The notes under the pieces were generated by a model. The model was not told the origin of the DNA, did not search any database, and saw nothing but the letters and a program-made list of their open reading frames with translations. From the NCBI GenBank assembly GCA_051453625.1, contig JBOZIK010000001.1, positions 233,202,638 to 233,266,637 of the forward strand: DNA of 64,000 nt. The letters run 5' to 3'. Position 1 is the first letter of the stretch. Every line of letters starts with the position of its first letter. The translations under genes and the position numbers were made by a program. Shown one piece after another: positions 22,397-33,426 of this stretch. This DNA is from Welwitschia mirabilis. Taxonomy: Eukaryota; Gnetophyta; Gnetopsida; Welwitschiales.

Positions 22397-23643
22397 TGTT
22401 ATGATGTCAAATTATATGTATTTAATAGGGTAACTTAAGTAACTTTGTAGGATATTTAGATAGGTTTAGGTAGAGTTCTAAAAATAATAAAGAATAAATG
22501 TTATGGTAATATAAATGTATAATATTTGATACATTTAAAGGCATTTTAAGAAAATTCTAATACTTAGCATTCTAAGGATGAATCTGATGATTAAAGAGGC
22601 TAATTTGATTTAATGAAAGAACTTAAAAGGCTATCATCCTTATAATCATTAAAATAATCCTACTGGATGATAGTATATTGAAAGTTAATAAGGATGTTAA
22701 TTGGACTAGGCTAGAACCTAATGTGAGATCCTTTCTAATGTGGAATCATCCCCATGGTTGTCTGAATGACAGGTAGAATGAATTGCACCTAACTTTGTAA
22801 TTAATACATCAAACTTTACCTAACTATGGCAAAGTATCACTCAACCTACATTAGCACCACTAGGGTTTTCTCTAGTTATTGGGGTTTCTACTTTAAAGAT
22901 GTTTATTATAATGGATAACTCCAATGCCCTTGCTCCAACTTTGTCTTCTTTAGCAATGAAAATCTTGTGACAGTAGATCGAATGGTAAGAGGTCCATCTA
23001 TTATTTTAGAAAGAAGCCATCCTTGGTGTTAAGCTGTGTATCCTTCATTGAGATGCTATTGATTTGTACATGAATTTTTGATTTGGGATTAATTAAAACA
23101 ACTTGTTTTTTTTTTCATTATGTGCATCTCCCTAGGTTCATAATTGATCTAGATCATGAGGGCAACCTTTGTTAAGATTGATATTGTTAGTTTACTCCTT
23201 GTATTTGATTTCATCTTACATTTCTTTGTATTATAGTTGCATTTCATTATATTGTATTTAATGTGCCTTATTTCCTACATTGATTAGGATTTAGTGATAG
23301 TATTTCTTTATCAATTTAGGTTATGAGGGTCAATCTTAGTAATAGAGATTGGTAGTTAAGTAGATCTATTACTTGGATTATTTTCATTTGTATGTCATCT
23401 ATAAGCACTTTATTTACATTTTGCTTCTATTTTATTTCTGCACTATTTTATTTATTAAACCTAAATGGAAAAATACAAAAATACTTTACTAAATTTAATT
23501 CTCTATCTTCTCATCTAGTACCTTTGATAGATTATGATACTCGAGTTAACTCTTGTCTATACTAGTGTGTGTTTTATGCAAATATTTGTAATTGATTAGA
23601 TTTGCTTAAGGACATAATGATTGCATAAATACACACTACAATA
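22397..23643 (+). repeat. 3' LTR of element C
   Basis: It starts TGTTATGATGTCAAAT and ends ACTACAATA (terminal CA changed to TA). It aligns throughout with 6591-7869. GTGTG follows at 23644-23648. Confidence 0.85.
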
Positions 23644-23648
23644 GTGTG

Positions 23649-23994
23649 ACCATAAAATTATAATATTGCATCCCTTTATGTTAAGTTTAAAGCCTATAGT
23701 ATTAGGTAGGAGTGGATAGATGAGGTGGATGTCATTAATAATATCTATGGCTAATCCCTAAGGGTCCTAGGAGGGAGGCTAAAATAGTCTATGAATTTAC
23801 TTTTGATCACTAGTCTAAGGCTAGAATAAGTCATAGAAATAATATCATTATGTTATAGTATACTGCTATATTAATAAAGAGATATTTCATTTTTTACCAA
23901 ATTATTATATTATTAAATTCCTTATTCTGTAATCTCTTAATGTTCCTTATTAAAATTAAAGTTTAACCTAAACTCTATAATTTGAAAAATTACA
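23649..23994 (+). repeat. 5' LTR of element B, part 2
   Basis: It continues the LTR interrupted at 6590 and matches the 3' LTR from about 33074 to 33421, ending AAATTACA where the 3' copy ends ATACTACA. Confidence 0.85.
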
Positions 23995-23996
23995 AT

Positions 23997-24008
23997 TAAT
24001 ATCAGAGC
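23997..24008 (+). other. Primer-binding site of element B
   Basis: 'taatatcagagc' equals TGGTATCAGAGC with GG changed to AA, an initiator tRNA-Met site used by several chromovirus groups. Confidence 0.75.
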
Positions 24009-24270
24009 TAAGCAAGGTAGTAAATTACTATCTTTTAGATTAAAATAAAACAAAGAAAAATAATATGAAGAATAGAAATAAATAATTTATTTTATTATGC
24101 AATTGCAGTGAAAAAAATAAGACTATATGATAAGGATTTCCAATCTACTTAAAAGTAGACATCCAAAAAGTAATAGAGAAAAATTAAAAATCATGCCTCC
24201 TTGAAAGGAGAAAAGACATCTGATAAACATAAAGAGGGCTCTTGGCCTTCCATAAGCTCAGTAGTATATT

Positions 24271-25230
24271 TTATGCTAATTGATCCAACATCAACAGTAA
24301 GAGTTAAACAAAGAAGATAAATAACTTGATGCATAGAATCTAAAGACAATAACACCATAGTAAACTCAGAAGAAATAGAAAAGGACTTCAGTATAACTTC
24401 ATATCAAGTTTATCATAAGCCACTAAGGTACCAAGCAAGTACTCTCAAGATAATTTAACACCATGATATGTGACTACATTTTCATCTATAGTAATAGTCA
24501 ATTAGTCTTCATAATTCTAAACCATTTGTTCACTCTTTTCTAGTCGCATAGTAGGTTCCATATACTGATCTTCTAAAGCTATCAATTAAGAAGCATCCAT
24601 CCTAGACTACTTCTTAGAAATCCATAAATTCTCCTCTTCATTCTATAAAAAAAGAAGGATTAGTATAAAATAATAAGATAATGATTTAAATAAATATAAA
24701 AGAAAACAACATTAACTATAGCCCACAGACAGTATCAATTATAGTCTCTTGATGCTATACCCCATCATGAGTCATATGATAAAATGATTCCATCATATCT
24801 ATCAAATTGTGAAAATCCTTCACCTGTTATGGTTATTCACACTAAGTAGTGAAATAATGAGTAAAGCAACCTCAATAACTCCACTCATTATCATGAGAAA
24901 AGTTGGTAACATCAGAGCAAGAAAATGAATAAATGTCATCTAGCCATGAGGAATGAGTTACCTAAGTATGAAACACATCTTAAAGAATCTAAAACTCTCT
25001 AATTTAATCTAGTAATTTCTTCACCCATGGAGTAAGAGATTTCAATATTGAGAGTATTTATTTTATTTAGTAAGTAACTTTTCCTACCTCATTGATAATG
25101 CTCCTAGGTATAGAACAATGGTAAGAAAAAGATTGTGTAACTTGTTTTGTAACATGTAAATCTATAACATAGAGAAAGAAAAATAGGTGGTGGAATAGAA
25201 CGTGTTCCCTTGAGATGGTAGATTACTAAA
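24271..25230 (-). other. Antisense coding-like blocks in the leader of element B
   Basis: Minus-strand frames at 24271-24642 and about 24716-25230 give peptides rich in W, H, C and D, unlike the surrounding low-complexity translations (for example 'VTHSSWLDDIYSFSCSDV'). Between them lies an intron-like stretch with TACTAAT and a pyrimidine tract ending TATAG at 24643. However, stop codons are about as frequent as chance predicts for this base composition, so this is only suggestive. If real, these would be downstream exons of the frame at 25876-26428. No family is recognised. Confidence 0.25.
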
Positions 25231-25875
25231 ATATAAAAGATTAATATAGTTCTAGGTTCAAAATAAATAGGAACATGTTAGAGGAAAAAGAAAATATGAA
25301 ATTATTTATCACATTCACATACTTCCTTAACCATTTCAAATATTCTAGAGCATAGAGGGAATAAACTCTAGGTGGAGTCTCTAAATCCTATAAAAACAAG
25401 AATGAAAAAGAACTTTCTTTTTATTAAATAAAAAAGAGAAATAAGGAAAAAATAAAACAATGTCTATAATAAAATAATAAAGGATAAAATGCACCTTGTG
25501 AATCTAAGTACAATAATGAAAGCTAAGGGATTGATCCTCATTAGTCACCTTATAAAGAATTGGCCACACCACTTCTTTATCCTTATAATGATATGAGAAT
25601 TTTGAAGACTTGAAATCCATAGCTCTATTTATCTATACATTATATAAAAATAAACTTCCAATTAATGTCAGTTAGCATTAAAAGAATATATGGCTAAAAT
25701 TCCTACCATAGATAAAATAGAAAAAGTACCCTTAGAAAAATCCCTAGAATTAAATCATATAAGTCCAAACCTTCTCCTTCTACTACATTTGAAGTGCATA
25801 AGTGAAGTAACAGTCAATAGGATACATTTTTGGGGGATAGAAAGAATAAGAAACCAAACAAAGAAGAATAAAATA

Positions 25876-26428
25876 TTACAAACTTTCAAACCTAGTACTT
25901 GCAAAGTATAGTCCTAAAAGAATGTGTCTATAGAAATACTTTCCTTTGTCTTTACCTCTTTTAAGACAAATAAGTTGGGATAACATAGAAGAGTAAATAA
26001 TAGTGGCCTAATTAAAATAAATACCCCTAACAACAAAAGAGGTTAAATATATGGCATAATGGGGAATTTCACTGAAACAATCATAAAGAAAGGCTCAACA
26101 AGCAATCAATTATCCATAAGAAGGATAATAGGGAGTTATGAAATTAACAGTAGTTACACCATACCTATGGATGTCTATTTCCCTTATAAAAATGAATTCA
26201 TCTAATTGATTAACCAAGAAATACCTAAATTTAGAATTTAGGTGAGTTACCTTAAAAGGAACATAACTTTCCTCACTTAAATCAAAGGTTAAATAAATAC
26301 TCTTTTCTAAGATAAAGATAAGACCATGTAAGGGGTGTAAAGTATTATTATTTTGAATATTAAAATAAGCATACAAGGAATCTAAGATATATGATATGGT
26401 AGGATATTGAAGTTGGGGAAAAACTATA
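25876..26428 (-). pseudogene. Antisense ORF between PBS and gag of element B, product unrecognised
   Basis: About 180 codons on the minus strand hold three internal stops (TAA, TGA, TAG), where chance would give about fifteen. The first part is open from 26376 to 26110 and contains 'SEESYVPFKVTHLNSKFRYF' and 'EIDIHRYGVTTVNFITPYYP'. The second contains 'AFLYDCFSEIPHYAIYLTSF' and 'CLKRGKDKGKYFYRHILLGL'. A TATAG acceptor-like site precedes the frame. It faces opposite to gag-pol. Antisense extra ORFs are known in some plant gypsy elements, but I cannot tie this to one. It could also be a captured host gene fragment. Confidence 0.4.
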
Positions 26429-26989
26429 AAGATTGAATAGATTCAACAAAACATTCAAGAAAAGGCTAATTGTAAGACCCTATGTTAAATTTCTAATTCA
26501 TTAGAATGGAAATTAGTGGAATTTCAAGAAAAAAAAGGAAAAATGCATTAGATCATACCTTAAATAGTAGAGAAAAAAGTAATGAAAAAAGGCTAAAATG
26601 TAAAGGAAGTTTATAATAAGAAAAAGTATGCCTCAATATCACCTATATGGAAAGGAATCTATTAAGAAAAGGGCTACTAAAAAAATGATGTAAAGCAATT
26701 TAAGATAAAGAAGGAAAAAATTAAAATACCAAAAATCCTATAATAAGAAGGAGTTACATCATTTCAGGTATGACAGTAAAATAGGGAAACAAAATGAAAA
26801 GAGTAATATGAATTTATAATAAAAGATCTATTGTTAAACTGATTCTTCAACTTTAGTAAGAAACTTAATCATAATCTAGTTAACCTAAGGTAAAAGAGCC
26901 TATGTCAATTATAATTAAGAAAACTTGAAATCATAATTAAAGGATACCATCTTCAACATTAAAGTTACTTAAGAAAATATGACATCATA
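26429..26989. other. Leader of element B, no gene seen
   Basis: Purine-rich, AT-rich sequence between the antisense frame and the minisatellite. No frame or motif is seen. Confidence 0.5.
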
Positions 26990-28280
26990 ATTAGTCGGCC
27001 TCATCTCTAACATTATAGTCAACCTTCAGAGGCCTAGTATCACACTTGGCTTATCAAAGGCCTAACATTACACTTAACTTATAGGTGTTTAATGTTGTAG
27101 TTAACCCCTTAGATAGTCTTAATATTATAGTTAATTAAGTAGAGACCTTACATTACAAAGGACCCACTAGAAGCATAACATTACACTTAATCCCTAGATG
27201 TCTGACATTGTATTTGATCCTTTAGAAGCTAATATCACACATTTTTCATAGGAGGTATAATGTTATACTTGACTCTTAGAGGCCTGACATCACACTTAAT
27301 TCATTAAAGGTCTAACATCTTACTTAAACCTTGAAGGCCTAATGTTACACTTGGTTCACTAGAGCTTGACATGATACTTAAGCCTTAGAGACCTGACATT
27401 GCACTTTATCATCTAAAGGTTCAATGTCATAGTTAATCCCTAAAGGCCTAAGTTCATTCTTATTTCACTAAAGGTTCAACGTCATAGTTAATCCCTAAAG
27501 GCCTAAGTTCATTCTTATTTCACTAGAGGCTTGATGTAATACTTAATCCCTAGATGTTTGATGTCTCAATTAATCCTTAGAGACATAATATCATACTTAA
27601 ACAGTAGAGGCCTAATCTTATACTTATTCATGAGAAGCTTAACATTGTATTTACCCAACTAAACTCTGATATCATACTTAGTTATTAAAGTCTAATGTTA
27701 TAGTTAAGAGTCTAATATCACACTACATCCACTAAAGACATTGTGTTTCACTTAGCTAATCAAAGTTTGATATCACACTCGGTTATCAAATTCGGATATC
27801 ATAGTTAGATTCTAATATCATACTTAGCTTACATAGGCTTGATGTTACACTTGTATAATCAAACTTTAATGTCAAACTTAGTTAATGAATTCTAAAATTA
27901 TAGTTAAAGTTTAATATCATACTTGATTAATAGAGGTCTAATGTTACACTTGGCCAATTGAAGTCCAATGTTACAATTGCTTACTGAAGTCTAACATCAC
28001 AGTTGTAGTCTAATGTTATACTTGTTTGATAAAGGCCTATGTTCCACTTTTTCAATTTAGGTATGACATCATACTTATTTACCAAAGTCTAATGTTGTAG
28101 TTGGAGTCTAACATTACCCCTTGCTAATAGAGGTTTAAGGCTAAACTTGACTAACAAAAGTCCAATGTCATACTTGGTTACCAAAGTTAGATGTCATAGT
28201 TGAAGTCGTATGTTATACTTGATTATAAAATCTAATATACACTTGTCCATGAGTCTAATGTCACAGTTGCTTAACTATTT
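26990..28280. repeat. Degenerate minisatellite with GGCCT core
   Basis: Some forty diverged copies of a unit of about 28-33 bp occur in tandem, with core 'aggcctaatgttacacttgg' and variants (gtctaacat, gacatcacactt). An almost exact 55-bp higher-order duplication, with one mismatch, lies at 27414-27468 and 27469-27523, so the array kept changing after the copies diverged. It lies in the leader of element B, upstream of gag. Confidence 0.8.
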
Positions 28281-28899
28281 AATAGTTATAGTAGTTAAGA
28301 TAGTTACATAAGTTATGAAACTAATTTATTAACTATCAAATCGTAATTAAATATTTTAATAGTTATAAAAATACCTTTGAAAATTAAACCTATTTAAGGG
28401 CCAATAGAACTCATTAAAAAGGGGAATAATAGAAAGAAAATAGAACACACTGAAGAGTAATAAAGTAGAGAGAAAATTTTCAAATAAAAACTATCAACAA
28501 CCAACTAAATAATGTTTACTTATAAAATCAGAAGCTCTTTAATAAAATAGACTTACTTTTTTTTTACATTTGGAATAATCCAACCATCTAATGGAATAGG
28601 ATCTATAGGCATCACTAGAAAAACCCTTAAATTATAGAAAAAACTCTCTTATGAGATAGCTTGATCTTCAAAGTTTATAAATTAGCCTTCTAAACATAGA
28701 AGCGTATCTTTAAGTATTCTTATCAAATAGAGCAAATGGATTAATAGAAGAATAAAGAAAGAGCAATGACATTGCAAAAATGATTTGTTTACAGAATTAT
28801 AAGGGTAAAGGAAGAACTAGAAAGGAAGTAATGTTATGACTTCAAAAAATAGAAAAATACTTCATCAGCCATAATACGCCACCAGAAAGGAGATGCATC
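28281..28899 (+). other. Leader between minisatellite and gag of element B
   Basis: AT-rich. A short purine run and a poly-T tract are near 28555. No convincing frame is seen. Confidence 0.5.
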
Positions 28900-29430
28900 T
28901 AGGCTATTAAATTCATCATTAAAAATGGATAAGAATGACAGCTTTGATGCTAATAAAATTTGATCATAGGATTACTTAAAAACATTTTGTAGAAGAATTC
29001 AAAAATAAGTTTAATCTGGATGATTTATTAAAGACAAAATGGTCCAATTTCAATGCCTACATTTAGGAAAGTGTCCAGTATAAAAACATTGATTAGAGTT
29101 ACAACACCTAATGAAGTATCAGAGAAACATCTTAGAAAAGCAACTTATGAAAATTTTTATTGAAATACTTCCATCAAAAGTCCAAAGTATATTCTATATC
29201 CTAGAAGTTAAACCTACTAAATATGCTTACAAGAAGACTAGATACTACTTGGAAGTACAAGATAATAGATGGACTAAGAACTAAATCAGACAAACTATGA
29301 GAAACATTGCTAGTAGAAATCAACCTCCTAAAGAAGAATTTAGAAGTAATACCATCTACCATAGGTATAAGACGAAAGGTTACTTAGCAAGTAATTATCC
29401 ATTTAAATCCCTTCAAACTATACCTCCTAC
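28900..29430 (+). pseudogene. gag: Chromovirus gag with zinc knuckle (element B)
   Basis: Broken plus-strand frames include 'HFVEEFKNKFNLDDLLKTKW', consistent with the gypsy gag helix region. The knuckle at 29357-29398 reads 'YHRYKTKGYLASNYP'. In the CX2CX4HX4C pattern every ligand (Cys, Cys, His, Cys) is Tyr, each by one C-to-T or G-to-A change. The protein would have packaged the element RNA. It is thoroughly inactivated. The N-terminal limit is unclear. Confidence 0.65.
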
Positions 29431-29689
29431 CTGAATCAACCTCAATACAATCATATCCTGAATCACCTAAGAAAAGAGTATACAATATAGTTCATATAGG
29501 TTCAGTAACAAATGAATTTTCTATTTTATAATTACTAAGGTTTATTTCATGTTTTTAATTTTTTATTTTAATCAATAGTAGTTCTTCTCATAATTTCATC
29601 TCCTCGTTATTATTTTAAAAATTAAATAGTATTCCATTTCAAGAAATAAAATTCTCCATAGAAGTAGTAGAATAAAACATGTTTAATAC

Positions 29690-29860
29690 AAAATGGAAAA
29701 GGAGGACTAATAACATTTTTAATCCAAAACCTTAAGTTTAGAAATAAATCTTACACCCTTATCATTAGCAATTATGAAGTAATCCTAGGAATGTCCTTCC
29801 TCATTAACTATAATATCAAAATAAATTTTTAATAAAGAACACTAATACTTCCATATTTAT
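29690..29860 (+). pseudogene. pol: Gypsy aspartic protease remnant (element B)
   Basis: The C-terminal half of the retropepsin domain is visible as 'SNYEVILGMSFLINYNIKIN', matching the typical YDVILGMDWL block of chromoviruses. The DTGA active site is not readable upstream. It lies between gag and RT as expected. Confidence 0.75.
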
Positions 29861-30099
29861 TTAGCAACCAAATGCTTAAGAGAGTGGAAAAGAATTAGAA
29901 GACTTTCTTATAAATTAGAACATGAATTACAAAAGTAATAACTTAGAAACAATCATCTTTGACAATAATCAAACAAAAACTACAAGTTTACAATGGGATA
30001 TTCTGGAAGTTTTATAGAAATTTAGCAATACATTTGAAAAATCAATAAATCTATCACCCAAAAAAAAAGATAGAACACACCATAAACTTAATCCTTAGA

Positions 30100-30800
30100 G
30101 TACAACTAATAGCAAGAGCCCCATATAAATTTTTAGTAATATAACTTCAAGAGCTTAAAATACAACTAGAATAACTACTACTTAAAGGAAAAATTCACCT
30201 AACTATATCTCCTTGGGATTTCCTAGTCTTATTTATCAAAAAGAAAGATGAAATCTTAAGATCATGTATAGATTACAGACAACTAAATAAGGTTATCATA
30301 AAAAATAAAAATTTCCTACTAATAATTAATGATCTTTTGGATTAATTATAAGGGACAAAATTATTCTCTAAAATTGATTAAGGATTAGGATATTACCAAA
30401 TAAGAATCAAAGAAGAAGATGTCCATAAAATAGTATTTCATACTAGATACAAGCACTATGAATTCGTGGTAATACCATATAGACTCATAAAAGAACTAGT
30501 AAGTTTCATCAGTTTGATGAATTATGTTTTACATTCATACCTTAATAAATTTATGGTAGCATTCTTAGATAACATTTTGGTCTATTTAAAGGATAGAGAG
30601 ACATATGTATATCACTGTAGTAAAGTACTAGAAATATTATAGGTTCATAATTCCAATGTCAAACTAAGCAAATATGACTTCTTTCAAACATAAGTAAACT
30701 ACTTAGGGTAGATTATCTCTAAACAAGAAATTTTGATAAACATTGCAAATATTTAAGTAGTCAAAGAATGGCCTAAGCTAAAAAGTATAATAAACATTTA
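30100..30800 (+). pseudogene. pol: Gypsy reverse transcriptase (element B)
   Basis: Clear RT blocks occur in order: '[15 protein letters not shown]', '[17 protein letters not shown]', 'KLFSKID', 'YYQIRIKEEDVHKIVFHTRY', 'HYEFVVIPYRL', and the catalytic block FLDNILVY at 30563. In that block the usual DD is DN, so the enzyme would be dead even without stops. The thumb/connection with 'LSKYDFF' and 'VKEWPKL' follows. Stops are few and mostly TAA, TAG or TGA at Gln, Arg or Trp positions. Confidence 0.9.
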
Positions 30801-30949
30801 AAGTTTTTTTATGATTGATAGGATTCTACTAAAGATTCATTTCAGGATTTTCATAGTTAGCATCCCTACTTATAGAGTTAACAAAATCTACAATAATCTT
30901 TAATTTAACTTTAAAATGAAAATAAGCCTTCCTAAGAATTTATCTTATA

Positions 30950-31285
30950 TTAACATTAACATTCATTCTAAAGATTTTAGATATAAATAAAACATTTATG
31001 ATTATCATAAATGCCTTAGCTTAAGGATTAGATGTAGTATTAAGTTAAGAAGGTAAAGTAGTAGCATACAAACTAAAAATAACTAAATCAACATGAAAGG
31101 AATTATCCAATCATAATATGGAATTATTTATCATAGTGTATGCTCTAAAATCTTGGTGATATTACTTACTTAAGGGAAATTTACTATTAAAAACATACCA
31201 TAAGAGTTTGGAGTACTTTAAAAAGCAACCAATATTGAACATGAGACAAAGAAGTTTGGTAAACTTATTAGAAAAATATTAAAAA
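30950..31285 (+). pseudogene. pol: Gypsy RNase H (element B)
   Basis: 'EGKVVAYKLKITKST', 'HNMELFIIVYALKSW' and 'YHKSLEYFKKQPILNMRQRS' match the RNase H domain after chromovirus RT, including the Glu of the HxLEL block. The first catalytic Asp appears as Asn ('INALA'). Several stops. Confidence 0.85.
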
Positions 31286-31429
31286 AATATAACTTTGATT
31301 TATAATATATATATAAAGTAGCTAATGCCTTAATATAGATGTGGTGTATGCTTATCAATCTAATGATCTTGGATCTTATCAAATATTTAAAGTAAAAATT
31401 GCTCAATTTCTCCTACTTTAAAGAAATAG

Positions 31430-32300
31430 TTCACTTGTTATAGAAAGGACAAAGTAAAAATACCTTTAAAATATTATTAAATGGCTATTTATTAAAAATG
31501 AAGCTGTTATGTATTTCTTAAGGTAAATGAAGAAGGAAACTAATGTTTAAAATGTAGTAAGTATCCTATGTAGGATAGCCATAGTTTATGAAAAATTATA
31601 ACATGTTAAGAAAACACTATTTCTAGCAAATAATGAAATCATATTTCAAACAATATATCAAAAAATGAGAAATCCATCAACAAGATAAAAATGAAAAAGG
31701 AAGACTATTGGAACTCCTTTAATCCCTAGGCATTCCTAAATGGAACTGGAAAGAAATTATGATGGAATTTTTTATAGGTTTACCACTTACTAAAAGACAC
31801 CATAATTCTATTATTATTTGAATCAATAGGTCAACTAAGATGGACCACTTTGTTTTAGTTAATAGTATAAATAATATATAAGAATTAGCATTGTGTTTTA
31901 TATAGGAAATATTTATATTATATACAACATCATATATCATTATCTCTGATTAAGATCTTAAGTTTTTATCAAAATTTAGGTAACAATTCTTCCACCACCT
32001 TGAAACCAAGATTTAGTTTAGTATCACTTATCACCCTGAAATCAATGGATAGATGGAGAGAAATAATTGAATCCTAGAAGATATATGATGTTATGTAGTA
32101 GAAAAACCTAGAAACTAGAAGAATTATCTACATCTTATAAAAGTTTCATATAATTAAACTTTTTAGACATCCACACAATGCTCGAATTCATATACTAAAG
32201 AAATTATTTTACCCCAATAACATGGTCAGATCTCATACAAAGATAGATAAAAAGAATAAAATCTAAAGTAAAAGCATTTGAAGAGATTATAAATCAAATC
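31430..32300 (+). pseudogene. pol: Gypsy integrase (element B)
   Basis: The catalytic core is recognisable: 'IPKWNWKEIMMEFFIGLPLT' (first catalytic Asp replaced by Glu), 'INRSTKMDHFVLV', then 'IISD*DLKFLSKF', the second Asp block, and a PEINGQMER-like block with the Glu. It would insert the cDNA into chromatin. Stops and shifts are present throughout. Confidence 0.85.
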
Positions 32301-32469
32301 AAGAGGTAGTTATAGGCATATCAAAATACATATAAGAAGTTTTGTGATCAAAAATGTTTAACTAGAATCTTCCAAGTAGAAGGCTAAGTTCTCTTAAGTA
32401 TATTAAATTAGAAAGGAGTTCTATGAATATTGGGAAATAGTAGAAGCTATTCCCTTGATACTATGACCC

Positions 32470-32770
32470 ATTTAACATCATGGAAAGAATAAAAAATTTG
32501 TCTTATAAATTAGAGTTATCATTAAGGTTCTTTATCCACCCTGCATTTCACGTTACCTTACTGAAACCATATCATGAAGATAGAATCCAAGATTATACAC
32601 TTGATTAAAAACACACTCTACTAAAACTAAATCTGATATTAAATATACAACCTAAGGAAATTCTAAATTCTAGTAGTAGAAAACTCCAAAATAAGGCCAT
32701 CACCAAAGTACTAATTAAATAGTCCCATTTTAATCAAAATACATGGAAGAATAAAAAAATCATAAGATAG
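32470..32770 (+). pseudogene. pol: Integrase C-terminus and chromodomain (element B)
   Basis: 'SYKLELSLRFFIHPAFHVTL' and 'LLKPYHED' match the GPY/F-type region. 'KEILNSSSRKLQNKAITKVL' followed by 'SHFNQNTW' matches the chromodomain pattern (EILD-RK--LRNK-I--VKV-W--H---EATWE). This domain targets plant chromoviruses to heterochromatin and assigns element B to that clade. It ends about 200 bp before the polypurine tract. Confidence 0.85.
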
Positions 32771-32967
32771 ACCTTTCCTTAGCTTTTCAATTAAAAAATG
32801 TACTCATTTAATGTTATATGTTTATTTTTGTATGTTATATATTGAATTTTGCATCAAATAAATTATTGTAGAAATGGCAATGGAGATAGATGAGGAATCA
32901 CCAATAGATGTAAATGTAAGTGTTCCATCCATTAGAGGGTATTAGATTGAGGAAAAGATGCGAAATT

Positions 32968-32980
32968 AAGGGGAAGGGAG
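32968..32980 (+). other. Polypurine tract of element B
   Basis: 'taaggggaaggga' and one more G abut the 3' LTR start TGTAATATTC. Confidence 0.8.
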
Positions 32981-33421
32981 TGTAATATTCTAAATTACTT
33001 TGGCATTAATTGACTATTTATTAAGAGTGATTACTATGTAATTAATGAAAATTGTTGTATAACAAAAGGGTACACCCTTATATTATAAATTATATCACTT
33101 CATCTTAAGTCTTAAGAGCATGGTGTTAGGTGGGGGTGGATAGAGTAGACTTATGTAACTAATGATAACCTTAGTTAATCCCTAGGGGTCTCAAGAGGGG
33201 GGATAAGATCATAGTTCATGTCTTTACATTCGACCACTAGTCTAGGATTGAAATAAGACATAGAGGCAATATCATTATATTATAGTCTTCTGTTATATTA
33301 ATAAAGAAATACTTAATTTTCTACCTAATTAATGTATTATTAAATTCCTTATCCTGTAATCTTCAAATGTTTCTTATTAAATCCAAAGTTTAGTCTTAAT
33401 TTTGTAATTTAGAATACTACA
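32981..33421 (+). repeat. 3' LTR of element B
   Basis: 441 bp, TG...CA, aligned with the two halves of the 5' LTR. ATAAC follows at 33422-33426. Confidence 0.9.
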
Positions 33422-33426
33422 ATAAC
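33422..33426. repeat. Target-site duplication of element B (right copy, ATAAC)
   Basis: Exact match to 6493-6497. Confidence 0.85.

Larger units (their letters stand above)
6591..23643 (+). mobile_element. Element C: Tat-like non-autonomous LTR element, split by element D
   Basis: LTRs of 1279 bp (6591-7869) and 1247 bp (22397-23643), a decayed TGGCGCC-type PBS and a polypurine tract define a complete element with perfect GTGTG duplications. Without element D it is about 8.2 kb. The plus-strand interior holds a long decayed ORF (8901-11060) that I cannot match to gag or pol. The rest, 11061-11534 and 20376-22396, shows no RT, RNase H or integrase motifs. I infer a non-autonomous derivative of the Tat lineage carrying its own unknown ORF. 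Element A is a second copy of the same LTR family. Confidence 0.8.
6498..33421 (+). mobile_element. Element B: Ty3/gypsy chromovirus, interrupted by element C
   Basis: LTRs are 6498-6590 joined to 23649-23994 (439 bp once the insertion is removed) and 32981-33421 (441 bp). An initiator-Met-type PBS follows at 23997 and a polypurine tract precedes the 3' LTR. The internal order is gag-like, PR, RT, RNase H, integrase, chromodomain, all on the plus strand, as in plant chromoviruses such as the Tekay/Reina group. Perfect ATAAC duplications flank it. Element C sits 93 bp into the 5' LTR and itself contains element D, so this is a three-level nest. The 5-kb gap between PBS and gag is unusually long. 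No intact frame remains. Confidence 0.9.

Noticed and set aside
26990-28280. Possible CRISPR-like direct repeats
   Set aside because: Units are contiguous and degenerate with no unique spacers of even length, and the DNA is plant nuclear. It is a minisatellite.
28900-32770. Endogenous pararetrovirus instead of a gypsy element
   Set aside because: LTRs, 5-bp duplications, integrase and chromodomain are present; these mark a chromovirus.
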